From Halocaridina rubra (taxonomy: Eukaryota > Arthropoda > Malacostraca > Decapoda > Atyidae), in contig JAXCGZ010009480.1 of NCBI GenBank assembly GCA_037179515.1, positions 62,001 to 126,000 on the forward strand: a stretch of 64,000 nt of DNA, written 5' to 3'. A program made the translations under genes and the position numbers. Below the pieces are notes generated by a model, which searched no databases, had not been told where the DNA came from, and was given only the letters and a program-made list of their open reading frames with translations. Positions 1 through 11,516 of this stretch are shown here, piece after piece. Numbering within the stretch: position 1 is the first letter of the stretch; every line of letters begins with the position of its first letter.

Positions 1-228
1 CCCCCCTAACTCTTCGCCTCTCTAGAGAATGTAGATTAAGTTTTTTTAATCTGTCCTCATATGGTAGATTTCTGATATTGTGTATCATCTTGGTCATTCT
101 TCGTTGCACTCTCTCCAAGGATTCAATTTCCATTCTATAATAGGGTGACCAGAATTGCACAGCATAATCTAAATGGGGCCTAACTAATGCAAGATAGAGC
201 TGCAAAATAACTTTTTCCGTCCTATTGA
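1..228 (-). mobile_element. CR1-like LINE fragment A0 (ORF2 C-terminal part)
   Basis: On the minus strand this reads as the start of the C-terminal region that follows the RT domain in CR1-like ORF2 proteins (motif VRPHLDYAVQFWSP, then a basic VQRRMTKMI segment). It nearly repeats 667-878 of the neighbouring copy A1 at an offset of 666 bases. The frame is open from about 228 down to base 1 and continues past the window edge. It abuts the 3' tail of A1 at 229, so A1 ends inside or against this piece. The RT core of this copy is not present. Confidence 0.75.
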
Positions 229-252
229 ACATAAGAACATAAGAACATAAGA
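229..252 (-). repeat. 3' octamer tail of CR1-like copy A1
   Basis: On the minus strand the element ends in about three TTCTTATG units. Tandem octamers of this kind are the usual 3' terminus of CR1 elements (chicken CR1 ends in a similar octamer). The segment just upstream (about 250-310) holds the GGAGCTGCCTCGTG-type 3' region, followed by AT-rich untranslated sequence up to the ORF2 stop at 401. Confidence 0.75.
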
Positions 253-400
253 ATAGAGGACACTGCAACATGCCTACTGGCACACACGAGGCAGCTCCAT
301 TTTTGAATTGTATTTTCAGCATGTCTAACCTATTCTATTCTACTCTACTTATTTATTCTGTTGTTCTTTTTTATGATTTTTCTAATAAGCACTAACCTAT

Positions 401-880
401 TCATACCCACCTTACCTCTGTCATATGTCTATCTAATCTACATTTGAAGGTGTCTAAGGTATTGGCATTTACTATCATACTAGGAAGCTTGTTCCATGCA
501 TCAGCTACTCTATTACCAAACCAATTTTTACCAATTTCCCTTCTGAACCTAAATTTATCAAGCTTAAATCCATTATTACGAGTTCTGGTTTGATCATGAA
601 TTTTTAAAACTTTATTAATATCTCCCTTGTTAATCCCTTTAAACCATTTATACACTTCAATCATATCCCCCCTAACTCTTCGCCTCTCTAGAGAATGTAG
701 ATTAAGTTTTTTTAATCTGTCCTCATATGGTAGATTTCTGATATTGTGTATCATCTTGGTCATTCTTCGTTGCACTCTCTCCAAGGATTCAATTTCCATT
801 CTATAATAGGGTGACCAGAATTGCACAGCATAATCTAAATGGGGCCTAACTAATGCAAGATAGAGCTGCAAAATAACTGA
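401..880 (-). pseudogene. ORF2 C-terminal domain of CR1-like copy A1
   Basis: About 150 codons encode the post-RT C-terminal domain of a CR1-like ORF2 protein: the VRPHLDYAVQFWSP motif, a basic VQRRMTKMIHN stretch, then a conserved ending with NRVADAWNKLPSMIVN. It lies out of frame with the upstream RT part because the junction at about 878-882 deletes roughly 100 or more residues. That deletion removes the RT catalytic F/YADD box and thumb. The same C-terminal sequence occurs again in A0. The start at 898 is only an arbitrary reading start and not a real initiation site. Confidence 0.8.
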
Positions 881-3143
881 TATCCGAATCCAGATCATTT
901 AGATATACGATGAATGATAGAGGACCCAGTACAGAGCCTTGTGGTACCCCGCTTGTAACCGAGCCCCACTCTGATTTCTCTCCATTTATGCAAACCCTCT
1001 GTTTTCTGTCTTTTAACCATTGTTTGATCCATCTGAGCACAGCTCCTCCTATACCATGAGCTTCCAGCTTTTTAACTAATCTTTTGTGAGGAACTCTATC
1101 AAAAGCTTTGCTAGAATCTAGATATATTGTATCATATTCTTTGCCACAATCTACTGCCTCGTAAACTTCTGAATAAAAAGACAGTAAGTTTGTAAGGCAC
1201 GAAAAACCCTTAAGAAACCCGTGTTGTGAAAGTTTTATCAGTCTGTGTAATTCTAGATGTGCCCTTATTTTATTTGCAATTATGGATTCTAGAATCTTAC
1301 CCACTGTTGACGTTAAACTAACCGGCCTATAATTATTCTTTTTAACACGTTCTCCTTTTTTAAATATTGGTACCACATCTGCCAATTTCCACTCCATGGG
1401 TACCGATCCTAATTTTATTGAATTATTAAATAATGCAGTTAGAGGACAACTAAGCTCTTCCTTGCATTCCTTTAATATTCTAGCATATATTCCATCAGGT
1501 CCCGGAGATTTATGAGCCTTTAATTTATCTATTTCTTTTATTACCTCCTCTCTCGTAATATTTATTGAACTAATTATATTATCGGGACTGTCTCTGTAAA
1601 TGGATTCTACTTCCGGAATATTTTCCAAGTTTTCATTTGTAAATACAGATAAGAAATAATCATTTAAACATGTACACATCACTTTATCGTCATCTGTGAT
1701 ATGGCCATTGGCTACTTCAATTGGTCCGACTTTTTCCTTAAATTTTGTTTGATAATGTTGATAAAACCCTTTAGGATTTTCTTTAGCTTCTCCTGCTATT
1801 CGAACTTCGTATTTTCTTTTCGATTCTCTAACTATCTTTTTAACTTCCCTGTTTAACTGTATATATTGCTGCCTCACCTGCTCTTCACCTCTTTTTAGTT
1901 TCCTGTATATTCCTCTTTTAATACCTATAAGATTCTTTATTCTATTGTTCATCCATTTAGGGTCATTTTTTCTTGATCTGCAATGTTTCATGGGAATATA
2001 GTCTCTCTGACTATTCTTAAGAGTCATGACAAAATTGTTATATTCCTCATCCAAATTTATATTAACTGACGGGCTGCTGTTCTTTCCTGTGAGAGAATTT
2101 AATGTATTGATCTTATCTTGTGATAATCCTTGGCATGTGGTACCCAAATTTCGGGGTAATCCGCTACCTGCGACCTGACCTGCTGGATTAACTACCCACA
2201 TCTGTACCCCAGAAATCCCTTCCCATACCTCATTAGATAATTTAGTTTTTAAGCCCTCAAAATCTCCTGCTCTAAAGTTTGGAACAATATTCTTATTTTC
2301 CTTTATAGTTTCCTTGAAAATTATGTTAAATCTAATGGAATCATGGTCACTGTTGCCCAATTTTTCACCAACTTCTAAATTTGTAACCATATTCTCTCTA
2401 TTACTAAGAACTAAATCTAGTGTATTCACTCCCCGTGTTGCTTCATGTACATGCTGAGAAAGGAAATTGTCTTCTACTACTTCCAAAAACTCCTTAGAGC
2501 TACTATCACCTGTTATGGTTTCCCAGTTAATATGTCTAAAATTAAAATCGCCTACAATGCAAACTCTATTTGACCTGCTCACTTTAGAAATTTCATCGTA
2601 TATAACTTGCGACTCTATATTATCTAGATCAGGTGGTCTGTAGACTACTCCTACAACTAGACTTTCTATATTATTTTTAATTTCAACCCATAAGGTTTCT
2701 GAATTTAGATTTGTCTTAATTCCAGACTTAATGCAGCTTCTGAGGCTATCTTTAATTTACATAATTACCCCTCCCCCTCTTCTATCTGCACTACGATCAG
2801 CATTATAAAGTTTATATCCTGTAATTATGTACTCAGCTTTAAGGTGTTTGCTTTCTAATTTAATCCAACTTTCACTAATGCATATTATATCCGGTCTCTC
2901 ACTACATACTATGGCTCTCAGTTCTTCTATCTTGTTACCTAAACTACGGCTATTTGTATAATATACTTTTAAACTTTCTCTAGCTTCACCCTTCTTGTGG
3001 CTATTCTTTTTGTTAATATTTGTTCTATGTAACAAATGGTTCTTATCCTTAGACTCCCAGTTATTTGACCCACTATTTACTGAACCCTTACTGACTAATT
3101 TCTCTGCACAAGTATTAATCATTTCATTATTTGTGTCTAACAA
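880..3143 (-). pseudogene. ORF2 endonuclease-reverse transcriptase of CR1-like copy A1
   Basis: This is the APE-type endonuclease followed by RT that nicks target DNA and copies element RNA by target-primed reverse transcription. The N-terminal endonuclease shows VYYTNSRSLGNKIEELR, ICISESW, then GDFNFRHINW and the catalytic NSDHDSI. RT blocks follow: HKSPGPDGI, NNYRPVSLTS, QHGFLKG, a DSSKAFDRVPH block (usually DF) and SGVPQGSVLGP. The frame is single from 3143 to 880 except for one TAA at 2754-2756, where copy A2 has a tyrosine codon. The product stops in the palm before the catalytic Asp-Asp. The ORF2 frame is open across the ORF1 stop at 3137-3139, a tight overlap seen in both copies. Confidence 0.85.
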
Positions 3144-4126
3144 AACCCCCCTACCTCTCTGTCTATCATACCAGCCAATACCGAGACACCTGAATTAGAA
3201 AGATGCACTCCATCCCTTGCATACATATGCTTACGACTAGTGAAGTGATCCCACCCGTCTATAAAACCTATATTATTCTCCCGACAGAAGACTTTCATCC
3301 TAGCATTTACTCCTATAGCTCGAGACCACCACTCTGAACTTTGGTTAAGCCTAGGGAGAATACCACACATCACAGGAACTGCACCCCTTTTCCTAATCTT
3401 ATCCAGGGCTTGTCTATACAACCTAATCAGCTCTTCACTTCTACCATCCTGCACGTCATTTCCCCCAGCTATCAAACAAACCACATCTTTTTTCTCAATC
3501 CAGCTATTTATTGACTCACCCACCTTCTTCATACCTGCTCCAGGGAAAAAATATTTTCCTCTAACTCTATGCCTGAGTTTCCTGTCTACATATCTGCATA
3601 GTGAATCCCCTACAATTACCAAAGAACGAGACTTATCCGGAGGATGGGTTACTCCGACCTTGGGAGACTTACCTAGGCTCTTGACCTGAGAGCTTTTCCC
3701 ACTTCCATTTTTACGATCGCTAGTACACCTATCTGACTCTACGGTTCCTGACGAATTACTGCCGCCACTGTCACATTCATCTCTAAGTGACCTAAATGAA
3801 TTAGCAACCTGTAGTCTAAAAGTATCATTTTTCTTAAGAACTATTTTCGTTGAACCCTTATTCACAACTTTCCAGTCGTCTTCATTATTCAATCGACCCT
3901 TCCTGGTTAACACCTCTACTTTAACTCTCAGATCCCTGTTCTCCTCAGCTAAGGATCTGACCTCCTGCCTGACTGCGGCCAACTCATTTCATAAATTAAA
4001 AATGAGTTTGCTTGCGTCAGACGAGGACAAATCCCCAGCACAGCCACAAACAGCACCAACAACGACACCACCACCAACACCACTACCACTAACACCACCA
4101 GCACAAAGAACACCACCACTCTCCAT
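3137..4126 (-). pseudogene. ORF1 with coiled-coil and SGNH esterase domain (copy A1)
   Basis: The first reasonable ATG is at 4126-4124. It is followed by a Gly/Val/Cys-rich stretch, an in-frame TGA (3991-3989), a heptad-like coiled-coil segment (EVRSLAEENRDLRVKVEVL) and a linker. The C-terminal esterase domain has the family blocks IVGDSLCRY (nucleophile Ser), IAGGNDVQDG and YARDGVHLSNSG (Asp and His of the triad). ORF1 esterases of this sort are known in CR1/L2 elements and are thought to help RNA-protein particle function or membrane contact. The length of about 330 codons is normal. The last codons overlap the open frame of ORF2. Confidence 0.8.
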
Positions 4127-4191
4127 TGTACTAAGTTTGGTCAAGATTGGAGGTACTGGAAGCACGTCCTCACTGGATGAACCCAGGAACT

Positions 4192-6343
4192 AAACCCTCT
4201 GTTTTCTGTCTTTTAACCATTGTTTGATCCATCTGAGCACAGCTCCTCCTATACCATAAGCTTCCAGCTTTTTAACTAATCTTTTGTGAGGAACTCTATC
4301 AAAAGCTTTGCTAAAATCTAGATATATTGTATCATATTCTTTGCCACAATCTACTGCCTCGTAAACTTCTGAATAAAAAGACAGTAAGTTTGTAAGGCAC
4401 GAAAAACTCTTAAGAAACCCGTGTTGTGAAAGTTTTATCAGTCTGTGTAATTCTAGATGTGCCCTTATTTTATTTGCAATTATGGATTCTAGAATCTTAC
4501 CCACTGTTGACGTTAAACTTACCGGCCTATAATTATTCTTTTTAACACGTTCTCCTTTTCTAAATATTGGTACCACATCTGCCAATTTCCACTCCATGGG
4601 TACCGATCCTAATTTTATTGAATTATTAAATAATGCAGTTAGAGGACAACTAAGCTCTTCCTTGCATTCCTTTAATATTCTAGCATATATTCCATCAGGT
4701 CCCGGAGATTTATGAGCCTTTAATTTATCTATTTCTTTTATTACCTCCTCTCTCGTGATATTTATTGAACTAAGTATATTATCGGGACTGTCTCTGTAAA
4801 TGGATTCTACTTCCGGAATATTTTCCAAGTTTTCATTTGTAAATACAGATAAGAAATAATCATTTAAACATGTACACATCACTTTATCGTCATCTGTGAT
4901 ATGGCCATTGGCTACTTCAATTGGTCCGACTTTTTCCTTAAATTTTGTTTGAAAATGTTGATAAAACCCTTTAGGATTTTCTTTAGCTTCTCCTGCTATT
5001 CTAACTTCGTATTTTCTTTTCGACTCTCTAACTATCTTTTTAACTTCCCTGTTTAACTGTATATATTGCTGCCTCACCTGCTCTTCACCTCTTTTTAGTT
5101 TCCTGTATATTCCTCTTTTAATACCTATAAGATTCTTTATTCTATTGTTCATCCATTTAGGGTCATTTTTTCTTGATCTGCAATGTTTCATGGGAATATA
5201 GTCTCTCTGACTATTCTTAAGAGTCATGACAAAATTGTTATATTCCTCATCCAAATTTATATTAACTGACGGACTGCTGTTCTTTCCTGTGAGAGAATTT
5301 AATGTATTGATCTTATCTTGTGATAATCCTTGGCATGTGGTACTCAAATTTTGGGGTAATCCGCTACCTGGGACCTGACCTGCTGGATTAACTACCCACA
5401 TCTGTACCCCAGAAATCCCTTCCCATACCTCATTAGATAATTTAGTTTTTAAGCCCTCAAAATCTCCTGCTCTAAAGTTTGGAACAATATTCTTATTTTC
5501 CTTTATAGTTTCCTTGAAAATTATGTTAAATCTAATGGAATCATGGTCACTGTTGCCCAATTTTTCACCAACTTCTAAATTTGTAACCATATTCTCTCTA
5601 TTACTAAGAACTAAATCTAGTGTATTCACCCCCCGTGTTGCTTCAAGTACATGCTGAGAAAGGAAATTGTCTTCTACTACTTCCAAAAACTCCTTAGAGC
5701 TACTATCACCTGTTATGGTTTCCCAGTTAATATGTCTAAAATTAAAATCGCCTACAATGCAAACTCTATTTGACCTGCTCACTTTAGAAATTTCATCGTA
5801 TATAACTTGCGACTCCATATCGTCTAGATCAGGTGGTCTGTAGACTACTCCTACAACTAGACTTTCTATATTATTTTTAATTTCAACCCATAAGGTTTCT
5901 GAATTTAGATTTGTCTTAATTCCAGACTTAATGCAGCTTCTGAGGCTATCTTTAATATACATAATTACCCCTCCCCCTCTTCTATCTGCACTACGATCAG
6001 CATTATAAAGTTTATATCCTGTAATTATGTACTCAGCTTTAAGGTGTTTGCTTTCTAAATTAATCCAAATTTCACTAATGCATATTATATCCGGTCTCTC
6101 ACTACATACTATGGCTCTCAGTTCTTCTATCTTGTTACCTAAACTACGGCTATTTGTATAATATACTTTTAAACTTTCTCTAGCTTTACCCTTCTTGTGG
6201 CTATTCTTTTTGTTAATATTTGTTCTATGTAACAAATGGTTCTTATCCTTAGACTCCCAGTTATTTGACCCACTATTTACTGAATCCTTGATGACTAATT
6301 TCTCTGCACAAGTATTATTCATTTCATTATTTGTGTCTAACAA
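4192..6343 (-). pseudogene. ORF2 endonuclease-RT of CR1-like copy A2 (truncated)
   Basis: An uninterrupted frame of about 717 codons holding the whole APE-type endonuclease and the first half of RT. Endonuclease blocks are TNSRSLGNKIEEL, ICISEIWI, VVGVVYRPPD, GDFNFRHINW and NSDHDSI. RT blocks are HKSPGPDGI, NNYRPVSLTS and LDFSKAFDRVPH (Asp present). The frame ends artificially at 4192 before SGVPQG and before the catalytic Asp pair, so no active polymerase can be made. Unlike A1, the position corresponding to 2754-2756 is intact here. The leading leucine codon is a TTG; the first true ATG lies eight codons in, within the overlap with the ORF1 end. Confidence 0.85.
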
Positions 6344-6739
6344 AACCCCCCTACCTCTCTGTCTATCATACCTGCCAATACCGAGACACCTGAATTAGAA
6401 AGATGCACTCCATCCCTTGCATACATATGCTTATGACTAGTGAAGTGATCCCACCCGTCTATAAAACCTATATTATTCTCCCGACAGAAGACTTTCATCC
6501 TAGCATTTACTCCTATAGCTCGAGACCACCACTCTGAACTTTGGCTAAGCCTAGGGAGAATACCACACATCACAGGAACTGCACCCCTTTTCCTGATCTT
6601 ATCCAGGGCTTGTCTATGCAACCTAATCAGCTCTTCACTTCTACCATCCTGCACGTCATTTCCCCCAGCTATCAAACAAACCACATCTTTTTTCTCAATC
6701 CAGCTATTTATTGACTCACCCACCTTCTTCATACCTGCT
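6337..6739 (-). pseudogene. ORF1 esterase fragment of copy A2
   Basis: The C-terminal 131 residues of the SGNH esterase ORF1, starting after the nucleophile block. It retains the IAGGNDVQDG block and the YARDGVHLSNSG triad end. The nucleophile GDSL-type motif and the coiled coil are missing because the copy stops at 6739. It ends in the same short overlap with ORF2 as A1 does at 3137. Confidence 0.8.
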
Positions 6740-9361
6740 ATTTCATATTGCTCACATAAATACTGGGTCAGAGAGCATTATAATAACTGTTGTATATAAC
6801 AACCAAGGAGCCAACATAGGCAAGAAGTTTAATAGGAAAGTCATATAGGTACTAATGAAGTCATAAATTCAGTTGTTAACATGGCACGGGAGAGAAAATG
6901 TAGGATTTTTATTATGGGAGATTTTAATCATTAAGAGATAGATTGGATAAATCTTGACCCGCACAGTGGTGAGTACTCATTTAGAGCAAGATTCCTAGAT
7001 TGCAAACAAGGGAATTGCCTACACCAACATGTATTGGAACCAACGAGGGCCAGGGGAGGGGATGAGCCATCACTACTTGATTTAGCATGCACAGATAACG
7101 TGCTGGATATTGAAAAAACTGAGTATGAACCACCAATTGGAAAGACTGATCACTGTGTGTTGTTGATAGAGTATATCATTGAAGATATTTTGCCTAAAAG
7201 TAGAGGCCCTGAGAACATGAGGAAGAACTATCCGAAAGGAAATTACATCAAAATAAGTGAGCTTTTTGCAGTTATTGACTGGAGGTCTTTATTTTACAAC
7301 AAATCTGTATACGAAATGCACGACATCTTTTGTGAGAAATATGGGAAGATAGTAGATTGCTGCTTACCTGTCACACCAAAGTAGGTGTAATTCATGCCAG
7401 AGAGAAATGGTTCGATAATGAGTGTAAAAGAGCTAAGGAGTGGAGAGACAAATGCTGGGAAAGGTACAGGAGGAGAAAAAACATAAATGCCTTGCAAACG
7501 TACAACAGAGCAGGAATTTATTAACTAAGTACATTAAGAGAGGCAGAGAGAGACTATGAAAGGGACATCACCAGATACACTAAAGAAAATCCCAAGCTAT
7601 CCACAGCATTATCAGAGGATAACTGAAAGTAAATGAACAGGTTTTAAGGCTTAAAAGGGCAGATGGAAGCATCATTGAGACGGATGAACAGATCTGCAAA
7701 GAATTGAATAAGGAGTTTCAGCCAGTATTTACAGTAGGAAATACCCCACCCCCTCAGATTGCAGAGATAGAAGCTCATGAGCTGGTAATAGAGAACATCA
7801 TCCTTTCAGCAACAGAGGTATGCAAAGCGATGATGGAGTTAAATGTTCATAAAGCTACAGGTCCTGATGATATATCCCCTCATGTACTTGAGAAATGCGG
7901 ACTAAATATCATTGGCACTAGGTATCATATTTAAAAAGTCATTGGGGTCAGGGGAGATTCCAATAGGATAGAAACAAGCGAATATGAAACCTATCTTCAA
8001 AAAGGGAAGGAGGGATATGGCTTTAAACAACAGACCAGTTACATTGACCAGCATAGTTTACAAAGTAATGGAAAAACTACTAAGGAAACATATCTCTCTT
8101 CACTTGGAATCTTTCAACTTTTTGTAGGTGAGACAACATGGCTTCAAAGAAGGTAGATCAACAGTAACAAACTTATTAGAATTTTATGATGAGGTAAGCC
8201 GAATCTAACAGGAAAGATTGGGCTGGGCAGATTGCATATTCCCGAATTTCCAGAAAGCATCTGACACTGTCCCACAAGGGAGACTTATTAAACAGCTGCA
8301 AGCAATGGCTAGAATAGGTGGAAATGTCCTGGAATGGATAAAAACTTACTTAGAGGGAAGGGAACATAGGGTCAGAGTAAGACACCCAGTGTCTAAATGG
8401 AGAAGAGTTAGTAGTGGAGTTCCACAGGGTTCAGTTTTACGATCACTTTTGTTCCTTGTATATGTAAATGACCTACCAGGGTCTGTAACTTCATTCATGA
8501 ATATGTTTGCATATGATGCAAACATAGTGATAAAAGTAAGAAACGAAAACTATGGTAAAGAACTTTTGGAAGATCTAAATAATTTACATTAGTGGTCAGA
8601 AAAGTGGCTAAGGAAATTCAATACTTCAAAATGTAAGGTAATGAGAATGGGTACAATTGCAAGAAGGCCCAAGCTTGACTACTCAATGGCAGGAGTAGAA
8701 CTTCAAGAGACAGCAAATGAGAGAGATCTAGGAGTAAACATACTGGCCGATTTGTCTCCAGCAATGCATATAAATGGCAAAGTAAGGGCAGCATATGCTT
8801 TCTTAGGAAATGTAAGGGTAACCTTCAGGCACATGATAAAGGAAATGTTCAGAAATATATATGCAACCTATGTGAGGCCAAAACTTGAACATGTAGCCCC
8901 CTTTTGAAAATCCGCACTTGAAAAAGCACGTAGCTAAGCTTAAAAAAGTTCAAAGACATGCCACAAAACTGGTACCAGAATTATGCAATCTCAATTATGA
9001 TAAGAGGTTGAGGAAATTAGACTTACTATCACTTGAAGCTAGAAGATTGAGGGGGGATGTGGTGACAGTCTTTAAATTCCTTCATGGTTATGATAGAGTG
9101 GATAGGGATCGATATATAGTTTGAAGCTTCGTAAGAAAACTTCTTTGCAGGATGTAAGGAAATACTTTTTCAGTGTAAGAGTAGTTGATAATTGGAATTC
9201 GCTAAGCGAGGAGGTAGTTAATGCTATCTCAGTCCATAGTTTTAAGGACAGGTATGATAAGTATCACTAAGTACAAAATGGAACCGATCAGGAGACGGGA
9301 AGATACGAGCTTTGGGCTCTTTCCCGTAAGCACAATTAGGTAATCAATTAGGAAATCACAC
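6740..9361 (+). mobile_element. Family B CR1-like LINE copy B1
   Basis: First of six plus-strand copies of a second CR1-like family. It aligns with the better preserved minus-strand copy B8 from the middle of the endonuclease through the 3' tail. Recognisable blocks are MEPTRARGGDEPSLLDL and PIGKTDHCVLL (endonuclease), VHKATGPDDISPHV, SGVPQGSVLRS and FAYDANI (RT), and the C-terminal YVRPKLEHVAP region, ending in a hairpin and a CAATTAGGTAATCA tail. Many stops and small indels break it. The RT catalytic box reads FAYD, so one catalytic Asp is lost. Its truncated 5' end abuts the 5' truncation of A2. Confidence 0.85.
7034..9270 (+). pseudogene. Degenerate ORF2 of family B copy B1
   Basis: ORF2 remnant in at least five open pieces: 7034-7384 (endonuclease C-terminus), 7704-7934 (fingers of RT), 8218-8592 (palm and FAYD box), 8641-8907 (thumb) and 8918-9124 (C-terminal domain). 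Stops interrupt each junction, including one in the endonuclease GDFNH block just upstream of 7034. No intact protein is possible. Domain order and sequence match copies B4 and B8. Confidence 0.8.
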
Positions 9362-10512
9362 TGAAGATGCTTTACCTGAGAGTAGAGGCCCTGAGGACAT
9401 GAAGAGGAACTATTCGAAAGGAGATTACATCAAAATGCTTGAGCTTTTTGCAGTTATTGACTGGATGACTTTATTTTACAACAAATCTGTACAAGTAATG
9501 TACAACATCTTTTGGGAGAAATATGGGAAGATAGTAGATTGCTGCATACCTGTCACCAAAGAAGTAGTAATTCATGCCAGAGAGAAATGGTTCAATAATG
9601 AGTATAAAAGAGCTAAGGAGTGTAGAGACAAATATTGGAAGAGGTATAGGAGGAGAAAAACATGAATGCCTTGCAAACCTACAAAAGAGCAAGAAATGAT
9701 TACCTAAGTAAGAGAAGAGAGGCAGAGAAAGACTTATCAGAGGATAACTGAAGGTAAAAGAACATGTTTTAAGGCTTAAGAGAGCGGATGAAAGCATCAT
9801 TGAGATGGATGAAAAGATATGCAAAGAATTGAATAAGGAGTTTCAGTCAGTATTTGTGGAGAAAATACCCCACCCCCTCAGATTGAAGAGATACAAGCTC
9901 ATGAACTGGCATTAGAGAACATCGTCCTTTCAGCAACAGAGGTATGCAAAGCGCTGATGGATTTGAATGTCCATAAAGCTACAGGTCCTGACGATATATC
10001 CCCTCATGTACTTACAATGGGCAAGCTCAATATCGTTGTCACTAAGTCTCATATTTAAGAAGTCATTGGAATCAGGGGAGATTCCAAGATGCTAGAAACA
10101 AGCGAACATGATACCTATCTTCAAAAAGGGAAGGAGGGATATGGCTCTAAACTAAAGACCAGTTTCCTTGACGAGCATAGGTTGCAAAGTTATGGAGAAA
10201 CTACTAAGGAAACATATCTCTCTTCACTTGGAATCTTTCAACTTTTTGTAAGTGAGATAACATGACTTCAGAGAAGGTAGATCAACAGTAACAAACTTAT
10301 TAGAATTTTATGATGAGGTAGGCCGAATCTTACAGGAAAGATTGGGCTGGGCAGATTGCATATTCCTAGACATCCAGAAAGCTTTTGACACTGTCCCACA
10401 CGGGAGTCTTATTAAGAAGCTGCAAGCAATGGCTAGAATAGGTGGAAATGTATTGGAATGGATAAAAACTTACTTAGAGGGAAGGGAACAGAGGAGTAAA
10501 GTATGACACTCA

Positions 10513-11421
10513 TTGTCTAAATGGAGAAGAGTTAGTAGTGGAGTTCCACAGGGTTCAGTTTTACGATCACTTTTGTTCCTTGTATATGTCAATGACCTAC
10601 CAGAGTCTGTAAATTCATTCATGAATATGTTTGCAGATAATGCAAACATTGTGAAGACAGTAACAAACGAGAACGATGGTAAAGAACTTCAGGAATTTCT
10701 TAATAGTCTGCATCTGCATGAGTGGTCAAAAAAGTGGGTATTGAAATTCATTACTTCAAAATGTAAGGTAATGAGAATGGGCACAAGTGAAAGAAAGCCC
10801 AAGCTTGACTACTTGGTGGCAGGAGTACAACTTCAAGAGACAGCAAATGATAGAGATCTAGGAGTAAACATACTGGAAGATTTGTCTCCAGAAATGCATA
10901 TAAATGGCATAGTAAGGGCAGCATACGCTTCCTTAGCAAATGTAAGGGTAGCCTTCAGGCACATGGACAAGGAAATGTTCAGAAATATTGATGTAACCTA
11001 TGTGAGGCCAAAGCTTGAATATGCAGCCCCCTTTTGGAAGTCGCACTTGAAAAAGTACGTAGCTAAGCTTGAAAAAGTTCAAAGACATGCAACGAAACTG
11101 GTACCAGAATTACGCAATCTCAGTTATGATGAGAGGTTGAGGAAATTAGACTTACCATCACTCGAAGCTAGAAGATTGAGGGGGATATGGTGACAGTCTT
11201 CAATTTCCTTCATGCTTATCGATTGCGATCGATGCTTTGATATGGCTGGCTATAGAACTAGAGATCATAGTTTGAAGCTTCATAAAAAAACTTCTCTGCA
11301 GGATGCAAGGAAGTACTTTTTTAGTGTAAGAGTAGTTGATAATTGGAATTCACTAAGCGAGGAGGTAGTTAATGCTAACTCAATTAATAGTTTTAAGGAC
11401 ATGTATGATAAGTATCACTAA
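10513..11421 (+). pseudogene. ORF2 C-terminal half of copy B2
   Basis: Two open pieces (10513-11193 and 11212-11421) cover the palm block SGVPQGSVLRS, the altered FADN catalytic box, the thumb (ERKPKLDYLVAGVQLQ and RDLGVNILEDL) and the C-terminal domain ending in a VVDNWNSLSEEVVN motif. The join near 11193-11212 is a frameshift. The C-terminus matches the other family B copies. Confidence 0.8.
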
Positions 11422-11495
11422 GAACAAAATGGAACCAATCAGGAGACGGGAAGATAAAAGCTTAGGGCTCTTTCCCATAAGCAAAATTAGGTAAT

Positions 11496-11516
11496 CACAC
11501 ACACACACACACACAA
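11496..11516. repeat. (CA)n at the B2/B3 junction
   Basis: A pure CA run of about 21 bases links the GGTAATCAC tail of B2 to the truncated 5' end of B3. Confidence 0.9.

Larger units (their letters stand above)
229..4191 (-). mobile_element. CR1-like LINE copy A1, nearly full length with an RT deletion
   Basis: Read on the minus strand: a 5' part and ORF1 with an esterase domain (4126-3137), ORF2 with endonuclease and RT (3143 to about 880), a deletion, the ORF2 C-terminus (880-401), a 3' untranslated region and a terminal octamer repeat at 229-252. ORF1 with an SGNH esterase and an octamer 3' tail are known traits of the CR1/L2 group. The order and domain content are seen directly; the family name is from recognition. 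Lesions are an in-frame TGA in ORF1 (3989-3991), a stop in the endonuclease (2754-2756) and loss of the RT catalytic box near 880, so this copy cannot move on its own. Confidence 0.85.
4192..6739 (-). mobile_element. CR1-like LINE copy A2, truncated at both ends
   Basis: Second copy of the same family, matching 992-3539 of A1 at a constant offset of 3200 bases with no net indel and only scattered substitutions. It contains the 3' half of ORF1 and ORF2 down to the RT segment KDRKQRV, where it meets the 5' end of A1 at 4191/4192. At 6739 it stops inside the esterase domain and touches the 5' end of family B copy B1. No 3' tail is present. It may be a 5'-truncated insertion later interrupted, or the second unit of a tandem duplication. 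Confidence 0.8.
9361..11516 (+). mobile_element. Family B copy B2, 5'-truncated, with (CA)n tail
   Basis: Starts abruptly at TGAAGATGC, directly after the CACAC end of the B1 tail, at a point inside the endonuclease C-terminus. It runs through RT and the C-terminal domain to a variant 3' hairpin and GGTAATCAC followed by a (CA)n run at 11496-11516. Open pieces are 9399-9665, 10513-11193 and 11212-11421. The RT box reads FADNANI instead of FADDAKI, so the second catalytic Asp is changed. Several stops and indels make it inactive. Confidence 0.85.

Noticed and set aside
229..4191. Target-site duplication for copy A1
   Set aside because: Left flank is another element copy and right flank is A2; I see no convincing direct repeat at the two ends.
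4002..4193. Plus-strand Pro/Thr-rich frame of 63 codons
   Set aside because: It is the complement of the Gly/Val-rich 5' part of ORF1 in copy A1, which fits the minus-strand gene.
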